Both the position numbers and the translations under genes were made by a program. The notes below the pieces were generated by a model. That model saw only the letters and a list, made by a program, of their open reading frames with translations. It searched no databases and was not told the origin of the DNA. A stretch of DNA of 64,000 nt, from the NCBI RefSeq assembly GCF_009937975.1, contig NZ_AP018441.1, forward strand, positions 6,138,001 to 6,202,000. Direction: 5' to 3'. Positions 8,564-17,733 of the stretch are shown here, piece after piece (positions within the stretch are counted from its first letter, which is position 1; every line of letters starts with the position of its first letter). Source of the stretch: Undibacterium sp. YM2. Its GTDB lineage: Bacteria; Pseudomonadota; Gammaproteobacteria; Burkholderiales; Burkholderiaceae_D.

Positions 8564-8698
8564 TGCTAATCGCCAGGGTCTTTTAGCTTTATTTCACCAG
8601 TAGTTCACCAGCAGCTAAGAAATGCGGGGTGTATTGCAGTGCCATGTAGGTAGTCCATACACTTTGTCTTGCAATACTCCCCTGTGCATGCAAGGGGT

Positions 8699-9442
8699 TT
8701 ATTTAAAACTGATCGCCTTGTTCAATTTTGCCATCACTTCGTCAGGCACATTCTTGCTGCAAATAAGATATCTTTCCCCACCGTCAGGCATATCGCTTGC
8801 CTTGAACTGGCTGAACTTGTCCTTCGCCATATTGGATTGCTCAATCAGGTAATTTGCTTCTTCTGGTGCTGCAAACATCAGGTCGGCAGATTTGCTGGCA
8901 ACCAGTTGCAGCATCTGGGTGTTGGTGCCATTGGAAACTACCGTCTGTGGTTTGATCTTTCCCAGTGCCGCATCTATGTAATGGCCGTAAGAAAATTTTT
9001 CCTTGATGAGTACCTTGATGCCCGGCATCGTCAATACTTCTTCCAGCTTGGCATTGTCCTTGATCTTGAAACTGCTATTGACGATCATGACAGCAGGTTT
9101 ATCGCGGTACAGCGCTTTACTGAACTTGGCGAAACCTTCACGTTCTTCGGTTTTATACCAGCCTATGGCACAGGTTTTTTGTGTGTTTTCCTGCACCATG
9201 GCAAGCTGGCGGTTGGGAGGCGCCTTGGCCCAGGTGAATGCCACGCCAGCACTTTTGAAGGCATTAGCTGCCGGGCTTGCCGTCAAGCCTGATGCAGAAC
9301 CATCAGGCTCTTCGACGATATAAGGTGGCCGCACATTGTAGTTAAGAACGATCTTGTCGTCAGCCTGGCTGGTCGTAGCAACAGCCAGCATGGCTAGCGT
9401 ACAGAATTGAAAAAGAGTTTTGTTGTTCGCTTTGTTGTTCAT
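8699..9442 (-). CDS. Periplasmic solute-binding protein (SBP family 3-like)
   Basis: A 247-residue exported protein. A signal peptide (LFQFCTLAMLAVATTSQA) is followed by the two-lobed fold of family 3 extracellular binding proteins: IVLNYNVRPPYIVEEPDGSASGL at the start (split at GS), the NRQLAMVQ and CAIGWYKTEEREGFAKFSKAL lobe segments, and a final PDEVMAKLNKAI. No permease or ATPase genes are adjacent, so it is an orphan binding protein or a signalling sensor rather than a full ABC system. The ligand cannot be deduced; most relatives bind amino acids or small organic acids. A possible weak hairpin (CCCCT...AGGGG) lies just after its stop. Confidence 0.8.
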   Translation of the reverse strand: MNNKANNKTLFQFCTLAMLAVATTSQADDKIVLNYNVRPPYIVEEPDGSASGLTASPAANAFKSAGVAFTWAKAPPNRQLAMVQENTQKTCAIGWYKTEEREGFAKFSKALYRDKPAVMIVNSSFKIKDNAKLEEVLTMPGIKVLIKEKFSYGHYIDAALGKIKPQTVVSNGTNTQMLQLVASKSADLMFAAPEEANYLIEQSNMAKDKFSQFKASDMPDGGERYLICSKNVPDEVMAKLNKAISFK

Positions 9443-9559
9443 CCTGGTCTCTCAAATGTGATTTCATTAAAAGTTGCCCGAACAGCTTTTCAATACCTAC
9501 AAACATCTTCTACATCCTAGCCGACAAAGCCGGATAAATCCATGTGCAGTCTTGCTATT

Positions 9560-10783
9560 TTATTTCAGCAAATCTTGCAGCGTACGCGCAATGACCTTGG
9601 TGGCTTTGCGTAAATCCTCCAGATTCAAACGCTCATCCGCCCGTTTCGCATGGGACTCCAGCACGGTACGTGGCCCAGCACCATAGATAACGCCAGGTAT
9701 GCCCGCTTCCGAGAACAAACGCACATCGGTATACAAAGGCGTACCCAGCGCAGGAATGGCCTCACCAAATACTGCGCCACCATGTTTTTGTATCGCCTCC
9801 ACCAAAGGTGTATTACCCGGTAGTGGACGCATGGAATTTGCCAGCAAGATGCGTTTGACATCGACGCTGATGCCAGGCAAATCTGCTGCCGTATCGCTGA
9901 TGAGTTTGCGCAAAGTCGCTTCGACTTCTGCCGGGTTTTCTTCCGGTATCATGCGGCGGTCCAGCTTGAACGTCACGCGGCCAGGGATGACGTTGGTATT
10001 CGTGCCACCTTCTATCGTGCCCACATTCAGGTAAGGATGGGTAATGCCTTCTACTTTCGATGTGACTTGTTTGTAGAGAGTGTTTTGCGCATACAGGGCA
10101 TTCAATATCTTCACCGCTGCCTGCAATGCATCAACGCCAGAATCAGGGATTGCTGCATGGGCCATCTTGCCATGTACCGTCACTTCCATTTGCAGGCAAC
10201 CGTTATGCGCCGTGATGACCTGGTAAGAGAAACCTGCGGCTATCATCAGGTCAGGCTTGATCAAGTTGTGTTTCAACATCCAGCCGGGGCCGACTTCGCC
10301 ACCGAATTCTTCATCATAGGTAAATAACAATTCCAGCGTGCCTGCTGTTGGTTTGGCCACTGCTTCGAGGGCGCGCAGGGCAAAAGTGTAAGTCGAGAAA
10401 TCGCATTTGCTGACAGCCGTGGCACGGCCATAGATATTGCCGTTTTCTATTTCACCACCGTAAGGGTTCTTGGTCCAGCCTTCGCCAGGTGGCACCACGT
10501 CACCATGGGCATTCAGCAGCACAGTCTTGCCCGGGCCATACTGGCGGCGTACCAGCAGGTTGGTGATGCTTTGCAGGCCTGCTTCTTTGACTTCATTGTC
10601 TGGTACAGCATGCTTTTCTGCGCTGATACCCATGTCCTGCAACAGATCGGCGGTGCGTTCTGCATGCGGGGTGTTATTGCCGGGTGGCGTATCAGTTGGC
10701 ACGCGTATCAGTTCTTGCAGGAATTTGACCTGCTCGTCAAAGTGACTGTCTATCCAGGCATCGAGTTGTTCGTAGTTATTCAT
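9560..10783 (-). CDS. M20 family zinc-dependent amidohydrolase (ArgE/DapE-like)
   Basis: A 407-residue M20 metallopeptidase-like hydrolase. It has the first metal motif NAHGDVVPPGEGW, the catalytic EE pair in TYDEEFGGEVGPGW, a lid domain from about residue 180, and a C-terminal metal His in ESHAKRADERL. The usual GRGAxDMKG motif is replaced by YGRATAVSKCDFSTY, so the bridging aspartate is not in its normal place. It starts 20 bases after the puuD stop on the same strand and is almost certainly cotranscribed with puuD. This context suggests a role in urate or ureide breakdown rather than arginine or lysine synthesis, but the substrate is unproven. Confidence 0.82.
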   Translation of the reverse strand: MNNYEQLDAWIDSHFDEQVKFLQELIRVPTDTPPGNNTPHAERTADLLQDMGISAEKHAVPDNEVKEAGLQSITNLLVRRQYGPGKTVLLNAHGDVVPPGEGWTKNPYGGEIENGNIYGRATAVSKCDFSTYTFALRALEAVAKPTAGTLELLFTYDEEFGGEVGPGWMLKHNLIKPDLMIAAGFSYQVITAHNGCLQMEVTVHGKMAHAAIPDSGVDALQAAVKILNALYAQNTLYKQVTSKVEGITHPYLNVGTIEGGTNTNVIPGRVTFKLDRRMIPEENPAEVEATLRKLISDTAADLPGISVDVKRILLANSMRPLPGNTPLVEAIQKHGGAVFGEAIPALGTPLYTDVRLFSEAGIPGVIYGAGPRTVLESHAKRADERLNLEDLRKATKVIARTLQDLLK

Positions 10784-10803
10784 AGTCTGTTCACTTTCTT
10801 GAT

Positions 10804-12036
10804 TTATTTGGCACCAGCCTGGAACCAGGCACCGACGACTGCACGTTCTTCTTCCGTCATTTGCGTCATATTCCCTATAGGCATGGCCTTGAGTTGCACT
10901 GCCTGCATATTGACCTTGACCGCATTCTGTTTGATCAGTTCTGGTGTATCAAGCTTGATACCAGCAGGTGCAGTAGCAAAGCCAGGCTGGGTCGGTGCGG
11001 CTGAATGGCAAGACGCACAACGCTGCTGGATGATGCCCTGTACTTTAGTGAACTGGGCCTTTTCTGCTTCTGCCGCCGACAGAGCCGGGTCAGGCGCTGC
11101 CACTTTCGCTGGTGGCTTGGGGGCAATCGCAATTGCCACTGCCAGCAATAAAGCCACGCCTGCGGATGGATAAGCCCAGTTGGTAATACCCTTGTGGCGC
11201 AGGTTGAAAAAGTGACGTATCAAGACACCCGCCGCCATGATGGTCGCCAGCACCAGCCAGTTGTATTCATGGTTATACGTCATTGCATAATGATTGCTGA
11301 TCATGATGAACAGCACCGGCAGGGTGAAGTAATTATTGTGTACGCTGCGTTGCTTGGCTTTCTGGCCGTGGATGGGGTCAGGCGATTTACCCTGCTGCAT
11401 GGCTTCGACGAGTTTGCGCTGGCCGGGGATGATGAGCATCAGCACATTACCGACCATCATCGTGCCTATCATGGCACCAACGTGAATATAGGCAGCGCGG
11501 CCACTGAGGAATTTCGACAACACAAAAGCTGTCGCCACAATGAACACGAACATGATGATGCCCAGCAGGCCTTCACGCTTGCCCAGCGGTGAGCGGCACA
11601 GCAGGTCATACACAGTCCAGCCCACCAGCAGCGTTCCCAGGCCAATACCTATGGCTTGCCAGCTCGTCAGGTCAGCGACGGACTTGTCTATCATCATCGC
11701 AGAGGCATTGAAGTAATACACGATGAACAACATCGCAAAGCCAGACAGCCAGGTGACATAGGCTTCCCATTTGAACCAGTGCAGTTCTTCCGGCAATTCC
11801 TTGGGGGCGATCAGGTATTTTTGCGGGTTATAAAAGCCGCCGCCATGCACAGCCCACAATTCGCCAGACACACCCTTGTTGGCCAGTTCAGAACCAGGCT
11901 TGGGCGGGCGGATATTATTGTCCAGCCAGACGAAGTAGAAAGATGCACCTATCCAGGCGATGCCGGTGATCAGATGCAGCCAGCGGACGATCAGGTTCAG
12001 CCACTCAGTGCCATACGCAAGTAAAAAAGCTTCCAT
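10804..12036 (-). CDS. puuD: PuuD-type membrane urate oxidase with C-terminal cytochrome c
   Basis: An integral membrane urate hydroxylase that feeds electrons to cytochrome c instead of making hydrogen peroxide. Residues 1-305 form a multi-pass membrane region (about eight helices) starting TEWLNLIVRWLHLITGIAWIG. It is followed by a short Ala/Pro linker and a cytochrome c domain with the haem motif CASCH at residues 340-344 and the distal Met probably in the KAMPIGNMT segment. About 410 residues is the family length. The ATG at 12036 (MEAFLLAYG) is preceded by GAGA and is preferred to the ATG at 12048, which has no ribosome site. It heads a transcript with the M20 gene and has a structured 5' leader. 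Confidence 0.93.
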   Translation of the reverse strand: MEAFLLAYGTEWLNLIVRWLHLITGIAWIGASFYFVWLDNNIRPPKPGSELANKGVSGELWAVHGGGFYNPQKYLIAPKELPEELHWFKWEAYVTWLSGFAMLFIVYYFNASAMMIDKSVADLTSWQAIGIGLGTLLVGWTVYDLLCRSPLGKREGLLGIIMFVFIVATAFVLSKFLSGRAAYIHVGAMIGTMMVGNVLMLIIPGQRKLVEAMQQGKSPDPIHGQKAKQRSVHNNYFTLPVLFIMISNHYAMTYNHEYNWLVLATIMAAGVLIRHFFNLRHKGITNWAYPSAGVALLLAVAIAIAPKPPAKVAAPDPALSAAEAEKAQFTKVQGIIQQRCASCHSAAPTQPGFATAPAGIKLDTPELIKQNAVKVNMQAVQLKAMPIGNMTQMTEEERAVVGAWFQAGAK

Positions 12037-12052
12037 GTTTTCTCTCATGTTA

Positions 12053-12146
12053 GAAGCTCGTCTGCCTCCGCGGGCTCTTCAGACGAGAGGGATATAAAAA
12101 TATCCCAAAGTGGTCGCGAACCGAAGCTCCGCTGCGACCGGTGTTA
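12053..12146 (-). promoter_or_regulatory. puuD 5' leader with three consecutive hairpins
   Basis: Read toward puuD, three stems follow each other: GGTCGC with GCGACC (plus 12112-12140), the near-perfect GGGATA-TAAAAA-TATCCC (12090-12107), and CTCGTCTG paired with CAGACGAG across 15 bases (12058-12088). The last ends about 22 bases before the puuD start. Such stacking in a leader suggests a cis-acting RNA. It does not match a riboswitch consensus that I can recall with confidence. Confidence 0.45.
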
Positions 12147-12398
12147 TTAAGGAATATACCTTCCCATTATTCACGATGTGAGTGCTAAAAAACCACAAAA
12201 TGCATCCAACTGCTGCAAATGTCTCCCATTACCGCAGTTAGACCAAGGGCAGGTAATGTTGGATCATGAAAGTCCAGCATTAATAGCAAAAAACTTGGTG
12301 AAGTCTGGTAACGATAAACTTTTTCCCTACAAACTTCATTGAAAACGAAGTATATTAAAAATACGGATTTCGATATACGTTTGAAGACAGGCATCAGC

Positions 12399-13336
12399 AT
12401 GGCACAACTACCCAATCATCTCGATCTGCATCTGATACGCATTTTGTATCTTTTGCTCAGTGAGAAAAACGTCTCCCGCGTGGCTTTGAAGCTTAACCAG
12501 CCCCAGCCTTCGATTTCTGCCTCACTACGCAAACTCCGCGAGCTGACTGGTGACCAATTGCTGGTGCGTGGTGGTCGCGGCATGGTGCCTACACCCCATG
12601 GTGAAACCCTGCTCAAGCCTGCCAAGCGCATACTCGATGAAACCGAGCTCTTGTTTGAACGCAAAGTCCCTTTCGTAGCCCAGCAAGAGAGCAAGACCTT
12701 CCACATCGCTGCACCAGATTCCCTGCACGTGCAATTCCTGCCCAGCGTGGTGGAGCGCCTGCGCCGTGAATCACCCAAAAGCCGTATCGTTATCCATGGC
12801 CTGGGGCGGAAGTTGATTATGTGCGCCACCTGTCTGACGGCGATCTTGACCTCGTCATCGCCAACTGGGATGAGCCACCGCAGCATTTGCACCTGTCCAA
12901 GCTGTTTGAAGACCCCATCGTCTGCGCCATGCGTGCCGACAGCCCGTATGCCAAGCGCACCGGCACCGACGAGATGACGCTGGAAGACTACCTGAGCCTG
13001 CCGCATGTCGCGCCTTCGCAACTCTTGTCCGGCTATCACGGCGTTATCGATGCCCATCTGGAACGCCAGCACCTGCGCCGCAATGTCGTTGTCGAATCGG
13101 CCTACTTTGGCCTCATGCCGCATATGCTGACGCAGTCCGACATGGTGCTGACGACAGGCAAGCAATACCTGAGCTTTTATGAGAAAAGCCTGCAACTCAA
13201 GACTTTTTCCATCCCCATCAAATTCCCGCCACTGCGTTTTTACCAGCTCTGGCATGAACGCGTGCATCATTCACCAGAACACAGATGGCTGCGCGAGCAG
13301 ATAGCCCAGGCAGCCAAGTCTTTGATGTCCAAATAA
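12399..13336 (+). pseudogene. LysR-family regulator split by a +1/-1 frameshift
   Basis: A LysR-type regulator read in two frames. The first part (to about 12800) has the winged helix-turn-helix start LDLHLIRILYLLLSEKNVSR with QPSISASLRKLREL and the linker DETELLFERKV. It continues cleanly in another frame from about 12806 as VDYVRHLSDGDLDLVIANWDE through LMSK at 13336. Adding one G to the GGGG run at 12803-12806 restores one 313-residue protein of normal LysR length. The ATG at 12399 starts MAQLPNHLDLH. Placed between divergent puuD and convergent uraH, it is the obvious candidate regulator of urate catabolism. It is either a recent mutation or a sequencing error. Confidence 0.85.
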
Positions 13337-13355
13337 TCCTGAGTTATGCAGGGGT

Positions 13356-13709
13356 TTAGCTACCCCTGTAAGTCGAGTACGCCCATGGCGACACCACCAG
13401 TGGCACATGGTAATTCTGGCTGGCATCAGCCACCCCAAAAGCCAGGGTCACGCGGTCTATGAATTTGGGGCTGGGCAGGTCTACGCCCTGCTTGTCGAAA
13501 TAGTCACCTGCTGCAAACACCAGCTCATACAGACCAGTCTTGAGACTATCGCCTTCCAGTAGAGGCGCATTGCAGCGGCCATCATTATTGGTGGTCTCTG
13601 TCTTCAGCAGGGTTTTCTCACCTGCATTGACGGCATATAACTCCACCTGCACACCCACGCCGGGTTTGCCAACGGTGATATCCAGCACATGTGTACTGAG
13701 CTTTCCCAT
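13356..13709 (-). CDS. uraH: 5-hydroxyisourate hydrolase (transthyretin-related)
   Basis: UraH converts 5-hydroxyisourate, the product of urate oxidation, to OHCU. The 117-residue protein begins GKLSTHVLDITVGKPGVGV, holding the first catalytic His, and ends with the diagnostic tetrapeptide YRGS that separates HIU hydrolases from transthyretins. An internal TTNNDGRC segment is also typical. It is cytoplasmic, with no signal peptide. It converges with the LysR gene (20-base gap, sharing a CAGGGGT/ACCCCTG hairpin at 13349-13368) and is divergent from the uraD-allC fusion that performs the next steps. Confidence 0.95.
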   Translation of the reverse strand: MGKLSTHVLDITVGKPGVGVQVELYAVNAGEKTLLKTETTNNDGRCNAPLLEGDSLKTGLYELVFAAGDYFDKQGVDLPSPKFIDRVTLAFGVADASQNYHVPLVVSPWAYSTYRGS

Positions 13710-13917
13710 ATTGATCTCCTATATTGATGACTTGAAATGCGCTATCAGCCAAATCTTATACTGCCAGCAGTCTATCAATATACTATCGAAGATATACAGA
13801 TCATGAAGACAGCAGCACATTGCAGGCAGGTTTAGGCTTTAAGCTTCATCATCATGCCGGGATGATACCGGTCACATTAATGAATACGCACAATAACAGG
13901 CAAATGCCTGAGCAATC

Positions 13918-15675
13918 ATGACGACAACTCTGGACCACCTGAACCACTGTAGCCCGCAAGACTTTGTGCACATCCTGCACGGTATCTATGAGCATTCGCC
14001 CTGGATACCCGAGCGGGCAGCGGCCAGCCGCCCCTTTGCCAGCATCACGGCACTCAAGCTGGCCTTGCAAACCGTAGTCAGCCAGGCGACAGAGGCAGAG
14101 CAACTGGGCCTGATCCGTGCCCATCCCGAGCTGGCAGGCAAGGCCGCCATCGCGGGCGAACTGACCCGTGAATCGACTGGTGAGCAAGCCAAGGCAGGCC
14201 TGACCAATTGCAGCCCCGAAGAATTCGCGATCCTGCATAAACTCAATGCCGACTACAACAGCAAGTTTGGCTTCCCCTTCATCCTTGCTGTCAAAGGGCC
14301 AGATGGCAAGGGTTTTACGCGGGAAGCCATCATCGCCACCTTTCAGCGCCGCTTTAAAAACCAGCGCGCAGACGAATTGGCAGAATGCCTGCGCCAGATA
14401 GGTCGCATCGCTGAGCTGCGCCTGAATGATTTGCTCGAACACACCCTGCAATTTGGCAACACCATCATGCAATGGTCAGAAACCCTGGCCGCCTGGAGCG
14501 ATGATGAAGATGGCCTGACCTGCGCCTACATGACACCCGCGCACCAAAAAACCGCAGAGCAACTGGCGGCCTGGATGCGTGAAGCGGGCATGCATGTGCA
14601 TATCGACGCAGTCGGCAATGTCGTTGGCCGCTACCTGTCTGATGCGACCGATGCCAAGACCCTGCTGACTGGCTCCCACTATGACACCGTTTGCAATGGC
14701 GGCAAATACGATGGCCGTGAAGGCATCCTGTTACCCATCGCCATCGTCAAGCACCTGAACGAAAAAAATGAAAAACTGCCCTTCAATTTCGAGATCATCG
14801 GTTTTTCTGAAGAAGAAGGTGTGCGCTTCAAAAGCACTTTCCTGGGCAGTAACGCCATCATCGGCCAGTTTGACCTGGCCTTGCTGGACAAGACAGATGC
14901 TGACGGCATCAGCATGCGTGAGGCACTGACTGCCGCCGGGCATGATGTCAAACAAATCGCGGCCATCGCGCGTGACCCTGCACAGATACTGGGCTATGTA
15001 GAAGTGCATATAGAGCAAGGGCCGGTCTTGCTGGGCCGTGACCTACCGGTGGGCATAGTTACTTCCATCGCTGGCAGTTGCCGCTATCAGGTGCAACTCA
15101 AAGGGGTCGCCAGCCATGCTGGCACCACACCGATGAGCATGCGCAAGGATGCAGCGGCCGCTGCTGCAGAAATCATTTTGTATGTAGAACAGCGCTGTGC
15201 CAATGGCACGTCCCTGGTAGGGACAGTTGGCCAGTTACAGGTGCCGCATGGTTCGGTCAATGTGATACCCGGCTCCTGCAATCTGTCGCTCGATATCCGC
15301 GCTGCTGACGATGCCACCCGTGACGCTGCGGTGAATGACATCCTCGCAAAGATAGAAGCCATCTGCCAGCGCCGCAATATTGAAGTGAATGTAGTCAAAG
15401 CCGTATCCGCCCCGGCAGCGCCTTGTGCCCCATGGCTGATGCAGCAACTGGCAGCAGCAACACAAAGAGCAGGTTTGCCCGCTTTTGAATTGCCATCAGG
15501 TGCAGGCCATGATGCCATGGCAATAGCCAAAATGACCGATGTGGCCATGCTGTTCACCCGCTGCGGCAACGGCGGCATCAGCCACAACCCATTGGAAACC
15601 ATGAGCGCCGACGACGCAGAAGTCTCGGCCCAAATCTTGCTCGATTTTTTAAGGAATTTTAAGAGTAGGGATTAA
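13918..15675 (+). CDS. Fused OHCU decarboxylase / allantoate amidohydrolase
   Basis: A two-enzyme fusion of 585 residues. Residues 1-175 are UraD: the catalytic His in AHPELAGK (H69), the NCSPEEFAILHKLNADY region and GFPFILAVKG. Residues 180-585 are an M20-type allantoate amidohydrolase (AllC family): GSHYDTVCNGGKYDGREG with metal ligands, FSEEEGVRF, EVHIEQGPVL, and the dimerisation-domain sequence SHAGTTPMSMRKDA. Together they turn OHCU into S-allantoin and act on allantoate. Allantoinase is not encoded beside them, so at least one step lies elsewhere. Such UraD-AllC fusions are known in proteobacteria. The start ATG has only a weak ribosome site. Confidence 0.93.
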   Translation: MTTTLDHLNHCSPQDFVHILHGIYEHSPWIPERAAASRPFASITALKLALQTVVSQATEAEQLGLIRAHPELAGKAAIAGELTRESTGEQAKAGLTNCSPEEFAILHKLNADYNSKFGFPFILAVKGPDGKGFTREAIIATFQRRFKNQRADELAECLRQIGRIAELRLNDLLEHTLQFGNTIMQWSETLAAWSDDEDGLTCAYMTPAHQKTAEQLAAWMREAGMHVHIDAVGNVVGRYLSDATDAKTLLTGSHYDTVCNGGKYDGREGILLPIAIVKHLNEKNEKLPFNFEIIGFSEEEGVRFKSTFLGSNAIIGQFDLALLDKTDADGISMREALTAAGHDVKQIAAIARDPAQILGYVEVHIEQGPVLLGRDLPVGIVTSIAGSCRYQVQLKGVASHAGTTPMSMRKDAAAAAAEIILYVEQRCANGTSLVGTVGQLQVPHGSVNVIPGSCNLSLDIRAADDATRDAAVNDILAKIEAICQRRNIEVNVVKAVSAPAAPCAPWLMQQLAAATQRAGLPAFELPSGAGHDAMAIAKMTDVAMLFTRCGNGGISHNPLETMSADDAEVSAQILLDFLRNFKSRD

Positions 15676-15681
15676 GACCTA

Positions 15682-15830
15682 AGAGCTCACCACAGAGACA
15701 CAGAGGGGGCACAGAGGGACACAGAGGGACACAGAGGAAGGGCAGATTTATTTGTGTATTTTCTCAATAAATGTTCTAAAGATTTTCTCTGTGCCCCTCT
15801 GTGTCTCCGTGCCTCTGTGTTGAGAGGTCT
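15682..15830. repeat. Dispersed CACAGAG palindromic repeat, copy 1
   Basis: A run of CACAGAG/ACACAGAGG units (15690-15736) is mirrored after about 50 bases by CTCTGTG units (15785-15820), making a long imperfect inverted repeat. It shares its CTCTGTGCCTCTGTG core with elements near 40.1 and 43.1 kb. It lies directly after the uraD-allC stop and could act as a transcript end. Confidence 0.7.
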
Positions 15831-16244
15831 AGTTTTTCAGTTCAACAAACCAGGATTTCTGGCGCCACTTTCAGTATTGCCTGCATCAGCTTCGCAATGA
15901 AGACCTGATGCAGGACCAAGACTGAGCTTGAGCCTGCTGCCATGTTTGCGCTTGATAACGCTGCATGGTTTGAGGCGACGCAAGAATATGTCTTCACCGG
16001 CATTTTTTTACGACGCAGATCAATCCTGACGAGATATCTTCTTCCAGTTCATGGAGGTTGCATTTCGTCAGGCAGCAGTAAAAAGCGCAGTCGGACACTA
16101 TGTTTCGGCTGTATTTGTAGCCGCTCTTCGTGACGACATCATCGTCATGAAGGCAAACCAGGAGTCTTGCACATGATGCATTTCCCCCTCATTTCGATTA
16201 CCAGTCGCTTTAGTCTTTAGCATTCCAGTATGTGCAATTTCAGC
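15831..16244. other. Intergenic stretch, possible gene remnant
   Basis: No intact gene. Short protein-like stretches occur in different frames: NQDFWRHFQYCLHQLRNEDL from about 15845, and MEVAFRQAAVKSAVGHY... from about 16051, ending at a TGA near 16174. These may be a decayed gene broken by frameshifts and stops. I cannot identify the parent family. Confidence 0.3.
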
Positions 16245-16286
16245 CATCACTGAGAATAAGTTCCGTCAGAGAACCCAGCAGTGATG
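16245..16286 (+). promoter_or_regulatory. Hairpin in the leader of the purine permease
   Basis: CATCACTG (16245-16252) pairs with CAGTGATG (16279-16286), enclosing a smaller GTTC/GAAC stem. It ends 34 bases before the permease start. It could be an operator or a leader RNA element; no U-run follows. Confidence 0.4.
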
Positions 16287-16320
16287 TGTCACAACCAAAC
16301 CATCAAGCAAGGAAGAGACG

Positions 16321-17709
16321 ATGCAAACAGCGATACACCCGGTAGATGAAAAGCTACCAGCAGCAAAATTATTCACTCTGGGCATACAGCACGTGCTGGT
16401 GATGTATGCCGGGGCGATAGCCGTGCCTCTCATCATCGGCGGTGCCCTGCACCTACCCAAAGACCAGATAGCTTTCCTCATCAATGCCGATTTATTCTGT
16501 TGCGGCCTGGTGACCCTGATACAAGCCCTGGGTATCTGGAAGTTTGGCATACGCATGCCTGTCATGATGGGCGTCACCTTTGCGGCAGTAGGCCCCATGG
16601 TGGCAATGGCGGGTAACCCCAGCCTGGGCATACTCAGTATCTATGGGGCGGTCATCGCCTCCGGTATTTTTGGTCTCATCATTACTCCCTTCATGAGCCG
16701 GGCTGTCAGGTTTTTCCCGCCTGTGGTCACCGGCACCATCATCACCGTCATAGGCATTACTCTCATGCGCGTGGGTATCAACTGGGCAGCGGGCGGGCAA
16801 CCGATGATCTTTGATGCGGCCAGCAAATCCATGCAGCCCAATCCCAATTATGGTGCACCTGAAAACCTGGCGATCGCCTTCTTTGTGCTGGTCTCCATCA
16901 TGCTCATGACACGTTATTTGCGCGGCTTTTTGGGTAATATCTCGGTCTTGCTGGGCATGGTGCTGGGTTTTGTCGTCTCGCTGGCATTGGGCAAGGTCAG
17001 TTTTGATGGCCTGGGTGAAGCAGGCTGGTTTGCCTTCATCATGCCCTTCCAGTATGGCATGCCGACCTTTGACCTGGGTGCCATCATAGGTATGTGCCTG
17101 GTCATGATAGTCACCATGGTGGAATCAACGGGCATGTTCCTCGCCCTGTCTGAACTTACCGGCAAGCGCATCAGCAATGAAGAACTGGCGAATGGTTTGC
17201 GGGCTGACAGCCTTGGCACAGTCATAGGCGGTGTCTTTAATACCTTCCCTTACACCTCGTTTTCACAAAACATAGGCCTGGTGGGTGTCACTGGAGTGCG
17301 CAGCCGTTACGTCTGTGCGGCTGCAGGTGTGATCCTGGTGGCGTTTGGCATGTTCCCCAAAATGGCGCATGTGGCGGCATCGATACCCGTGTATGTACTT
17401 GGCGGTGCAGGCATAGTCATGTTTGGCATGGTGGCGGCCACCGGTATCAAGATACTCGGCAATGCGGGTCTTAATCACCAGCGTCATAACCTGTTCATCG
17501 TTGCCGTCAGCATAGGGGCGGGCATGATCCCTCTGGTGGCACCGCAGTTCTTTTCACACTTGCCACACTGGCTGGGCACGATAGTCGATAGCGGCATCTT
17601 GCTGGCCACCATTGCGGCAGTGACGCTCAATCTGTTTTTCAACGGTCAGGGTGCTGAGTCTGAAGCCAAGGCATTTGCCATGGCTGCGGCCCACAGCTCC
17701 GACCATTAA
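16321..17709 (+). CDS. NCS2 family purine permease (xanthine/urate type)
   Basis: A nucleobase:cation symporter-2 protein, 462 residues, with about 12-14 membrane segments. Recognisable features are LFTLGIQHVLVMYAGAIAVP near the start (the QH motif of helix 1), MMGVTFAAVGPM, the signature TMVESTGMFLALSELTG, and NTFPYTSFSQNIGLVGVTGVRSR around residue 310 (split at Q/N), which carries the NCS2 signature of the uracil-xanthine permease group. The context between uraD-allC and an oxoguanine deaminase points to xanthine or urate as substrate rather than uracil. A strong ribosome site (AAGGAAGAG) precedes the ATG. It is separated by 24 bases from the deaminase gene and is probably cotranscribed with it. 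Confidence 0.92.
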   Translation: MQTAIHPVDEKLPAAKLFTLGIQHVLVMYAGAIAVPLIIGGALHLPKDQIAFLINADLFCCGLVTLIQALGIWKFGIRMPVMMGVTFAAVGPMVAMAGNPSLGILSIYGAVIASGIFGLIITPFMSRAVRFFPPVVTGTIITVIGITLMRVGINWAAGGQPMIFDAASKSMQPNPNYGAPENLAIAFFVLVSIMLMTRYLRGFLGNISVLLGMVLGFVVSLALGKVSFDGLGEAGWFAFIMPFQYGMPTFDLGAIIGMCLVMIVTMVESTGMFLALSELTGKRISNEELANGLRADSLGTVIGGVFNTFPYTSFSQNIGLVGVTGVRSRYVCAAAGVILVAFGMFPKMAHVAASIPVYVLGGAGIVMFGMVAATGIKILGNAGLNHQRHNLFIVAVSIGAGMIPLVAPQFFSHLPHWLGTIVDSGILLATIAAVTLNLFFNGQGAESEAKAFAMAAAHSSDH

Positions 17710-17733
17710 TTTTTATTTGCTATTTTATTTTTT

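Noticed and set aside
8640..8698. Intrinsic terminator for the 8.7-kb binding-protein gene
   Set aside because: The CCCCT/AGGGG stem is short and the minus strand has no T-run after it.
15942..16133. 63-residue ORF in the gap before the purine permease
   Set aside because: It shares the region with competing frames and has a low-complexity Arg/Ser tail; treated as possible gene remnant.
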